Of a stretch of DNA of 12,998 nucleotides, positions 1 through 5,695 are shown piece by piece. The first letter of the stretch is position 1. Every line of letters begins with the position of its first letter. The notes beneath the pieces were generated by a model. The model was given only the letters and a program-made list of their open reading frames with translations. It did no database searches and had not been told where the DNA came from. A program made the translations under genes and the position numbers. This DNA is from CAYWNK01 sp047639615 (GTDB lineage: Bacteria; Planctomycetota; UBA1135; GCA-002686595): contig JBLIOL010000145.1 of NCBI GenBank assembly GCA_047639615.1, positions 1 through 12,998 of the forward strand, read 5' to 3'.

Positions 1-201
1 ACGAGGGTCTTGGCGCGCCTTGCCTCGCGAAAAATGGCACATGCCTCGCAAACTCGGCTATGCGCGACACGCTCCTAGGAATTGCAAGAGCTTCTCGATC
101 CTGGCCTCCGCGTGAGCCCCGAGATGGGAACCCGAAAAATGGGGCTACCCACTTGGGCCCGGGGGCGCTAATCATGTGGTCAACCCCTACCCCAGCCAAC
201 C
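1..201. other. Non-coding 5' region, no gene supported
   Basis: These 200 bases hold no open reading frame I can support. A frame starting at 60 is Arg/Pro-rich, resembles nothing and runs into the S1 gene in another frame. An in-frame stop at 169-171 fixes the upstream limit of the S1 gene. The eight bases TGCCTCGC occur twice within the first 50 bases. A run of G and C follows at about 155-166. No convincing -35/-10 pair or hairpin with a T tract is visible, so the promoter of the S1 gene cannot be placed. Confidence 0.5.
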
Positions 202-1344
202 ATGCACCATTCGGCCAAAGAGAGCCTGTCAGGTCACGGAAACCACACCCTGCGCGTGTGGCGAGGAATGGTAATCGGCCTGAGCGGAGACGATGTCTTC
301 GTGGAGTTGGGACCACGCATGCAAGGGGTCATCTCGCGTCGCGCCTTCGAGCAAGCGCCCGTTGAGAACGAGAGTTACGAGTTCACCCTGCGCGGCCGCG
401 AGGAGAACCTCTGGGCGCTCGCCTTGGCCGAAGAGAACAGTCTCTCCTCCTGGGATGAGATGCAGGCGGGCAGCCTGGTATCCGCGCGCGTCCTGCGCGA
501 ATTCCAGGACGGCTTACAACTCAAGGTAGGCCCCCTGCACGCCTTCATGCCGCGCTCCCAGACCGGAATCGCACGCGGGCATAAGCCAGCTGAACTGGTC
601 GGCCGCACGCTCACCTGCGAAGTGCTCGAAGTTGACGAGGACAAGCAGCGCATCGTGGTCAGCCGCAAGCTCGTCCAGCAGCGCGAGCGCGTCTCCCGCG
701 GCAAAGCCAACCAACTGCTCCCCGGCACGGTGGTGCACGGCCACGTCACGCGCGTCGAAGACTACGGCGCCTTCGTGCGCCTGCCTGGTGGCCGCGAGGG
801 CTTGCTGCACGTGTCCAACATGAGCTTCGACCGCGAGCGCCCCGCCGAGGAGCAGGTGCGTGTGGGCGAGAGCCTCGAGGTCAAAGTTCTGCATGTGCGT
901 GCCGGCGGCAAGCGCATCGGCCTGGGCCTCAAGCAACTCCAGCGCAACCCCTGGAAGGACTTCGCCCGCGAATACCCCCAGGGCGAAGTGGTCTCCGGCC
1001 GCGTCCAGCGCCTGGCCGCCTTCGGTGCCTTCATCGAGGTCGCACCGGGGGTCGTGGGCCTGGTCCACAACAGCCAAAGCCCCTGGGATAAGCGCCTGCG
1101 CGGCGTGCTCCACAAGGGCCAGGAGCTATCCATCCGCGTGCTCGATCTGGACGTGGACGGTGAACGTCTGTCGCTCTCCCTGCAACACGAGAACGGCGCC
1201 CCGATCGCCGTGGAAGAGGCCGCCGGCCGCCTAAATCTGGCCGCTCTAGCTGCCGAGATCGGTGCGGACCCGCCCGGCACCAGTCTGGGCCGCCTGCTCG
1301 CCAAGGCTCTCGGCCAGCCCAAGAGCCGCCCCCAAGCCGGCTGA
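202..1344 (+). CDS. S1-repeat RNA-binding protein (ribosomal protein S1 homologue)
   Basis: A 380-residue cytoplasmic protein built of four S1 (OB-fold) repeats. The first two are degenerate (about 19-76 and 90-156). The last two are classical: about 173-245 with VEDYGAFVRLPGGREGLLHVS, and 260-327 with RLAAFGAFIEV and GLVHNSQ. A short tail contains SLGRLLAKAL, a motif common at the ends of S1-like proteins. S1 repeats bind single-stranded RNA, and proteins with four of them act like shortened ribosomal protein S1 in mRNA binding or translation. E. coli S1 has six repeats and about 557 residues, so this is a short form. ATG 202 is the first start after the in-frame stop at 169-171, and no Shine-Dalgarno precedes it. 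It ends 48 bp before the speD-like start, so it could be cotranscribed with the operon, but its function looks unrelated. The family call is firm. Whether it is the main ribosomal S1 or an accessory homologue is not settled. Confidence 0.88.
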   Translation: MHHSAKESLSGHGNHTLRVWRGMVIGLSGDDVFVELGPRMQGVISRRAFEQAPVENESYEFTLRGREENLWALALAEENSLSSWDEMQAGSLVSARVLREFQDGLQLKVGPLHAFMPRSQTGIARGHKPAELVGRTLTCEVLEVDEDKQRIVVSRKLVQQRERVSRGKANQLLPGTVVHGHVTRVEDYGAFVRLPGGREGLLHVSNMSFDRERPAEEQVRVGESLEVKVLHVRAGGKRIGLGLKQLQRNPWKDFAREYPQGEVVSGRVQRLAAFGAFIEVAPGVVGLVHNSQSPWDKRLRGVLHKGQELSIRVLDLDVDGERLSLSLQHENGAPIAVEEAAGRLNLAALAAEIGADPPGTSLGRLLAKALGQPKSRPQAG

Positions 1345-1364
1345 CCACAACCGATCTTGAATAG

Positions 1365-1380
1365 CCGACCCCCGAGTCGG
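1365..1380 (+). promoter_or_regulatory. Small stem-loop between the S1 gene and speD
   Basis: CCGAC at 1365-1369 can pair with GTCGG at 1376-1380 around a six-base loop, just ahead of the ATG at 1393. No T tract follows, so it is not a classical intrinsic terminator. It could be a weak attenuator or an RNA structure near the start, or chance in GC-rich DNA. Confidence 0.2.
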
Positions 1381-1392
1381 TACGGTGCGCTC

Positions 1393-1824
1393 ATGCAAGG
1401 CGGCCTCGAATGGATTCTCGACGTGCGGGACTGCGCGCCGAAAGGGCTCGCAGGCGAAGCTGGAGAACAAAACCTCCGGCAGCTCTTCGAGGATTTGATC
1501 CAGCACCTCGAGCTGCACCCTGTGGCCCCCGCCAGCTGGCATCGCTTCCCGGGCCCCGGCGGCGTGACCGGCTTGGTAGCGCTCTCCGAATCCCACCTGG
1601 CCTGCCACAGCTACCCCGAAGCGGGCTACCTCTCGCTCAATCTCTACACCTGCCGCGCGCGCCCCGAGCCCGACTGGCAAGCACTCCTCGAAGCCCACCT
1701 CGGCCCCTGCTGCGTCCAAGTGCGCCACGTCGAACGCGGTCCCGCTGTGGTGCTACGGCGCCAGGAACAAATCCACCCCCGTGAGCCCCGTGAGCCCCGT
1801 GAGCCCCGTAAGGCAGCTCAATGA
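1393..1824 (+). CDS. speD: SpeD-type pyruvoyl-dependent decarboxylase (AdoMetDC family)
   Basis: A 143-residue member of the prokaryotic S-adenosylmethionine decarboxylase family. These proenzymes cut themselves at a Glu-Ser bond to make a pyruvoyl cofactor. The core reads SESHLACHSYPEAGY: the cleavage serine is Ser67, followed by His72 (+5) and Cys87 (+20, in LYTC). This is the same spacing as Ser63, His68 and Cys83 of the Thermotoga maritima enzyme, so it should process and be active. AdoMetDC supplies decarboxylated SAM, the aminopropyl donor, and a spermidine-synthase-like gene lies downstream in the same operon. Some SpeD homologues have become pyruvoyl ornithine or arginine decarboxylases, so the substrate is not certain. 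A TTG at 1357 would add 12 residues, but ATG 1393 matches where family proteins begin. The C-terminus carries three Arg-Glu-Pro units from a 9-bp repeat. The stop overlaps the next start (ATGA), which suggests translational coupling. Confidence 0.85.
   Translation: MQGGLEWILDVRDCAPKGLAGEAGEQNLRQLFEDLIQHLELHPVAPASWHRFPGPGGVTGLVALSESHLACHSYPEAGYLSLNLYTCRARPEPDWQALLEAHLGPCCVQVRHVERGPAVVLRRQEQIHPREPREPREPRKAAQ
1780..1806 (+). repeat. Three perfect 9-bp tandem repeats in the speD 3' end
   Basis: CGTGAGCCC occurs three times in a row and encodes Arg-Glu-Pro three times near the SpeD C-terminus, after the conserved fold. It looks like slippage-driven expansion in a dispensable tail and could vary in number between strains. 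Confidence 0.9.
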
Positions 1825-3719
1825 GCCTGCGCGAATTCCGCTGCGGCAACTGCGGCGCCGACACCAAGGTCAGTGGACCGGGCGTGCTGGTAGTCATCTG
1901 TGGCAACTGCCAGTGGTCGAGCCTGCGCACGGATCGCGGCATGCAGAGCGTCGGCAAGCTGGCCGAGGTCACTCCCCTAGCGAGTCACTTCCAGGTGGGC
2001 ACGGAAGGCCAATGGAACAATCGCAGCTTCACCGTGCGCGGCTTGATTCAGTTGGATCACGGCGCCGGACCCTGGAATGAGTGGGCCGTCGAGGACACCG
2101 CCGGAGAGTGGTTCTGGATCGCCGAAGCCCAGGGCGAGATCCAGGTCATGGAGGAGTCCGAGCTGGAGCTCGCACTCGCGCCGGCGGATGTGGAGCTGCT
2201 CGGAAAACTCGACCTGGGCGAGGGCGACCTCTTCCTCGTCACCGAGCTTGGCCAAGGCAAGGTGCTCACCGCCGCCGGCGAGCTCCCCATCGAGATCGAG
2301 GCGGGCACGCAAACGCGCTACGCCGACCTACAGCGGGGCGGGCACGAAGTCGGCAGCCTGGACTGGACCCGCGGCGACACACCCGAGGTCTTCCTCGGAC
2401 GCAAGGTGCGCCTGGAAGACCTGGGTCTGAACCTCAGCAGTCAACCCGAACACAGCCCAGAGAAGATCACCGCCAAGCGACTCGATTGCGTCAACTGCGG
2501 CGCAGGCCTAACGATCCGAGACCCTGAACACGCTCTGCACCTGGGCTGCGAATCCTGCGGCAGCCTGCTCGACGTCGACGGCGACGAAACGCGCCTGATC
2601 CAAGCCGACCAAGCAGCCAAGGCCAAGCTGCGCCTACCCCTGGGTTCCACGGGCACCCTGGGCATGGAAGAGCTCACCGTGCTGGGTGCCATGGAACGCG
2701 CCGTGACCTACGCGGGCATGCTCTACCCCTGGCGCGAGTACCTGCTGCGCACCTCCAGCGGCGGCTACCGTTGGCTCGTGGAAAGCAAGGGACACTGGAC
2801 CCTGGTCGCGCCCATCCAGCGCAGTGCGTTCAATGCCGGCAACCAGCGCAATACGCACCTCGGCCGCACCTACAAGCACTTTAGCCGCGGCACAGCTGAG
2901 GTGCAGTGGGTCGTGGGCGAGTTCTATTGGCGCGTGAAGCAAGGCGATTGCGCGAAGACATCGGACTACGTCTCCGAGACCTACATGCTCTCCACCGAAA
3001 CCACCGAGAACGAAGCGGTGGCCTCACTCGGTCAGCATGTGGAATCCAAGGACGTTCAGCGCGCCTTCGGCAACAAGAGCATGCCCGCCCTGCGCGGCGT
3101 AGGCGCCGTGCAACCGAACCGCATCCACGCCAAGGCCAGCCTGCACCTGTTCGGAATTGCCGCGGCGGTCCTGCTGGGCCTGGTCCTACTGCGCAGTGCG
3201 AGCAATCAGAAAGCCGTAGTCTACGCGGGCACTCACGGCCCCTTGCCCACATCGAGCACCGAGGAACTGGAGGCCTTCACCGAACCCTTCGAAATCTCCG
3301 GCAGCCTGGCCAACCTGGCGATCACCCTACGCGCGCCCGGCGTAAGCCAAGGCTGGGTGGGTCTCAACGGCGCTCTGATCAACATGGTGGACGGAGCGGT
3401 AACGACCTTCGCGACCTCGGCACAGTACTACTCCGGCCGCTCCGGCGGCGAGAACTGGAAAGAAGGCAACCGCAGGGGTACCGCGATGCTGGGCTCGATC
3501 CCAAGCGGCCAATACCGCATCCGCCTGGCCTTCGTTGGCGCCGACAAGGGGCTCGGGCGCACGGTGGAAGTCTCCGTCAGACGCCAAGTCACGCGCTACC
3601 TCTTCGCTGCCCTAGCGCTCGTGGCCCTATTGATCCCCACCATCTACAACCAGATCCGCAGCTATGGCTTCGAGGTCAAGCGCTGGTCCGAGTCCGATCA
3701 CCCCATGGGGAGTAGCTGA
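1821..3719 (+). CDS. DUF4178 protein with two zinc ribbons and a membrane-anchored C-terminal domain
   Basis: A 632-residue protein. Two similar halves each start with a four-cysteine zinc-ribbon-like motif (C8/C11...C27/C30 and C223/C226...C243/C246) and continue into a DUF4178-type beta-rich domain (about 55-200 and 272-412). The second half has typical DUF4178 features such as WREYLL, YRWLVESKGHW and FYWRVKQGD. Two hydrophobic helices follow, at about 442-460 and 592-609. Between them lie about 130 residues containing QYYSGRSGGENWKEGN and PSGQYRIRL, probably a folded extracytoplasmic domain. The cysteine-rich halves would then face the cytoplasm. The molecular role of DUF4178 is unknown. 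The family is often found beside DUF350 and polyamine-type genes, as here. The gene overlaps the speD stop by 4 bp and is followed 2 bp later by the small exported-peptide gene. The family call is good. The zinc binding and topology are inferred from motifs. Confidence 0.85.
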   Translation: MSLREFRCGNCGADTKVSGPGVLVVICGNCQWSSLRTDRGMQSVGKLAEVTPLASHFQVGTEGQWNNRSFTVRGLIQLDHGAGPWNEWAVEDTAGEWFWIAEAQGEIQVMEESELELALAPADVELLGKLDLGEGDLFLVTELGQGKVLTAAGELPIEIEAGTQTRYADLQRGGHEVGSLDWTRGDTPEVFLGRKVRLEDLGLNLSSQPEHSPEKITAKRLDCVNCGAGLTIRDPEHALHLGCESCGSLLDVDGDETRLIQADQAAKAKLRLPLGSTGTLGMEELTVLGAMERAVTYAGMLYPWREYLLRTSSGGYRWLVESKGHWTLVAPIQRSAFNAGNQRNTHLGRTYKHFSRGTAEVQWVVGEFYWRVKQGDCAKTSDYVSETYMLSTETTENEAVASLGQHVESKDVQRAFGNKSMPALRGVGAVQPNRIHAKASLHLFGIAAAVLLGLVLLRSASNQKAVVYAGTHGPLPTSSTEELEAFTEPFEISGSLANLAITLRAPGVSQGWVGLNGALINMVDGAVTTFATSAQYYSGRSGGENWKEGNRRGTAMLGSIPSGQYRIRLAFVGADKGLGRTVEVSVRRQVTRYLFAALALVALLIPTIYNQIRSYGFEVKRWSESDHPMGSS

Positions 3720-3721
3720 AC

Positions 3722-3910
3722 ATGCGCCATCACAAGCCCAGCCTGGTGTTCTTCGTCTTGGTGCTAGCCCTGTACTGGACCGCGGAAGCCCGCGGCTGGG
3801 CCATGGGCGGCAAGCAAGCCCCCGAACGCATCGCCCCCGACCAACTACGCTCCCACAACCCCGGTTCCTGGCACTACGTCTATTGGTACCACGGCTCCCG
3901 CGGCAAGTAG
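3722..3910 (+). CDS. Small exported or membrane-anchored peptide, unknown function
   Basis: A 62-residue protein I cannot assign to a named family. It has a short basic N-terminus and a hydrophobic core at about 7-21. An AEA at 21-23 could serve as a signal peptidase site, leaving a mature peptide of about 39 residues. The end is unusually aromatic and basic (GSWHYVYWYHGSRGK). It begins 2 bp after the DUF4178 stop, with GGGGAG (3707-3712) nine bases ahead of the ATG, a good ribosome binding site. It ends 24 bp before the DUF350 gene. Its place in a tight operon, its good ribosome site and its signal-like start argue that it is real, although a longer Arg/Pro-rich frame overlaps it. It may be a lumenal or periplasmic partner of the DUF350/DUF4178 complex. 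That is inference from position only. Confidence 0.65.
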   Translation: MRHHKPSLVFFVLVLALYWTAEARGWAMGGKQAPERIAPDQLRSHNPGSWHYVYWYHGSRGK

Positions 3911-3934
3911 CCCATCCCTCACCCCAACGCCCCC

Positions 3935-4144
3935 ATGGACATCCTCAATTCCGTGCTAGAGACCCTCGCCATGGGTTTCACTGCCATCGTCCTGCTCTTC
4001 ATCTCCGTCTACTTCATGGAGCGCGTCACACCCTTCTCTATCCAAAAGGAAATCGAGCAGGACCACAACGTGGCCGCCGGCATCCTGTGCGGATCGGTGG
4101 TCATCGGCGTGGCCATGGTCATTGCCGCCGTCGCGCAAGGCTAG
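3935..4144 (+). CDS. DUF350 (YjfL-like) membrane protein, single repeat
   Basis: A 69-residue inner-membrane protein with two hydrophobic helices (about 11-28 and 46-67). They are joined by a polar loop reading ERVTPFSIQKEIEQDHNVAAG. The TPF...E...D.N.A pattern followed by a glycine-rich helix is the DUF350 signature. Longer family members such as E. coli YjfL carry two such repeats in about 130 residues, so this is a one-repeat form that would probably have to dimerise. The biochemical function of DUF350 is not established to my knowledge. It sits between the small exported-peptide gene and the aminopropyltransferase gene, 9 bp ahead of the latter. No clear Shine-Dalgarno precedes ATG 3935, so coupling to upstream translation is likely. 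A later Met at residue 13 would remove most of the first helix and is less likely to be the start. Confidence 0.82.
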   Translation: MDILNSVLETLAMGFTAIVLLFISVYFMERVTPFSIQKEIEQDHNVAAGILCGSVVIGVAMVIAAVAQG

Positions 4145-4153
4145 CGCGAACCC

Positions 4154-5695
4154 GTGAGCGAAGCAGTCGAGCCCGAACCCAAAGAAGACGTCACGCCCCT
4201 GCGCCTGGCCTTCATTGCGGTCTTCCTGATTTCCGCCTGCGGGCTCGGCTACCAGCTCGTCGCCGGCACCGTCTCCTCCTACCTGCTCGGAGATTCGGTC
4301 ACCCAGTTCTCGATCACCATCGGGCTGTATCTCTCGGCCCTCGGTATCGGTAGCTACCTCTCGCGCTTCATCGACAAGGATCTGGTCGACCGCTTCGTCG
4401 CCATCGAATTGGCCGTGGCCGTGGCCGGCGGATTCAGCGCACTAGCGATCCAAGCAGCGCACACCTCGGACCTGTGGTTTCGGCCGGCCCTCTACACCAA
4501 CATCCTGGTGGTGGGCACCTTGGTGGGCATCGAGATTCCGCTGCTCATGCGCATCCTTGAGGAGCGCCTCGAGCTCAAGGACCTGCTCGCACGCGTACTC
4601 GCCTGGGACTACGCCGGTGCCCTAGCCGTCTCGCTCTCCTTCCCGCTCGTCTTCCTGCCGCACCTGGGTTTGGCGCGCTCCGCCATGGCCCTGGGCCTAC
4701 TCAACGCCGCCGTCGCCCTGTGGAGCATTCACCTCTTTAGAGGCCGTATCCGGCGCCCGCTCAGGCTGCGCCTAGAAACTGGAGTGGTGCTCGTACTGCT
4801 GGCCATCGGCTACTCCCAAGCCGCGCACCTCACGCGCCTCCTGGAGCACCAGGTCTACGCCGGAGAAGTGGTCTTCGCCGAGACCAGCCCCTACCAACGG
4901 GTGGTCGTCACGCGCACGGGCCCCGACTTCCAACTGTTCCTCTCGGGTGCTCTGCAGTTCAACTCACAGGACGAGTACCGCTACCACGAAGCGCTCGTAC
5001 ACCCGGCCGTGGCCTGCGCCGCGGAACCGCGCCGGGCATTGGTGCTCGGCGGCGGCGACGGCCTGGCCGTACGCGAACTCCTGCGCCACGACAGCCTCGA
5101 GGAGATCACCCTGGTGGACCTGGACGCAGCTGTCACAAGCCTCGGCACGGAGTACCCGCCCCTGGTGAAGCTCAACGAAGAGAGCCTCTCGGATCCGCGC
5201 GTGACCGTCGTCCACGCGGACGCCATGGGCTGGCTCACCGAAGACACCCAGCGCTTCGACGTGATCATCGTCGACTTCCCCGACCCGCACAGTTTCTCCG
5301 TGGGCAAGCTCTACACGCGCACCTTCTACGAGAGTTTGATGCGGCGCCTAGCCCCCGACGGCGCCGTGGCCATCCAAAGCACCAGCCCGCGCCTCGCCCC
5401 GCGCAGCTACTGGTGCATCGTACGCACGCTCGAGTCCGCCGGCTTCGTGGTGCGCCCCTACCGCTGCGCCGTGCCCAGCTTCGGCGAGTGGGGCTTCACC
5501 CTCGCGGCCCCGCGCCAGTTTCCCGTGCCCACGGGACTGCCCGATGGCTGCCGCTACCTGAACGACGAGTTCCTGCCCACGCTCTTCGCCCTGCCGCAGG
5601 ATGCCTACCTGCCGGCGGATGGAGACCCGAGCGAGATCAACCTGCTGAGCACCCAAGTGCTGGTACGCACCTACGGCAGCGAGGTCGAGCGGTGA
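4154..5695 (+). CDS. Membrane-anchored spermidine-synthase-like aminopropyltransferase
   Basis: A 513-residue protein with about seven N-terminal membrane helices (roughly 16-38, 52-71, 81-101, 112-132, 149-168, 174-195, 209-224) fused to a spermidine-synthase-type Rossmann domain. Visible motifs are SPYQRVVV (245-252), LQFNSQDEYRYHEALVHP (267-284), the nucleotide-binding GGGDG (299-303), LVDLD (320-324), HADAM (354-358) and VDFPDP (373-378), where Asp374 matches the usual catalytic acid. The usual Glu that binds the SAM ribose is Asp322 here. The family moves an aminopropyl group from decarboxylated SAM to an amine, and the speD-like gene in the same operon could supply that donor. GTG 4154 starts the gene 9 bp after DUF350. 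Its stop overlaps the GTG of the oxidase gene (GTGA). The family is clear. The acceptor amine, and the side of the membrane on which the catalytic domain lies, are not. It is too divergent to name speE with confidence. Confidence 0.88.
   Translation: MSEAVEPEPKEDVTPLRLAFIAVFLISACGLGYQLVAGTVSSYLLGDSVTQFSITIGLYLSALGIGSYLSRFIDKDLVDRFVAIELAVAVAGGFSALAIQAAHTSDLWFRPALYTNILVVGTLVGIEIPLLMRILEERLELKDLLARVLAWDYAGALAVSLSFPLVFLPHLGLARSAMALGLLNAAVALWSIHLFRGRIRRPLRLRLETGVVLVLLAIGYSQAAHLTRLLEHQVYAGEVVFAETSPYQRVVVTRTGPDFQLFLSGALQFNSQDEYRYHEALVHPAVACAAEPRRALVLGGGDGLAVRELLRHDSLEEITLVDLDAAVTSLGTEYPPLVKLNEESLSDPRVTVVHADAMGWLTEDTQRFDVIIVDFPDPHSFSVGKLYTRTFYESLMRRLAPDGAVAIQSTSPRLAPRSYWCIVRTLESAGFVVRPYRCAVPSFGEWGFTLAAPRQFPVPTGLPDGCRYLNDEFLPTLFALPQDAYLPADGDPSEINLLSTQVLVRTYGSEVER
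5681..5684 (+). promoter_or_regulatory. Ribosome binding site supporting GTG 5692
   Basis: GAGG lies seven bases ahead of the GTG at 5692, inside the end of the aminopropyltransferase gene. It supports that start over the much longer open frame that begins at 5413. The GTG also overlaps the upstream TGA and starts a textbook Tat signal. Confidence 0.5.

Noticed and set aside
60..365. 101-codon + strand open frame at the start of the window
   Set aside because: It is Arg/Pro-rich with no recognisable motif, and it overlaps the well-supported S1 gene in another frame.
514..1113. 199-codon - strand frame opposite the S1 gene
   Set aside because: It is a mirror of the S1 coding sequence, with Ala/His-rich content and no motif.
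1357..1392. TTG start adding 12 residues to SpeD
   Set aside because: The added residues match nothing in the family, would run through the small stem-loop, and ATG 1393 aligns with the usual family N-terminus.
3664..4353. 229-codon + frame spanning the small peptide and DUF350 genes
   Set aside because: It is dominated by Arg, Pro and His as expected for a shadow frame in GC-rich DNA, and it conflicts with the DUF350 signature.
5413..5691. Longer N-terminus for the flavin oxidase from ATG 5413
   Set aside because: It lies wholly inside the aminopropyltransferase gene, is Arg-rich, and would bury the Tat signal and lipobox that begin at GTG 5692.
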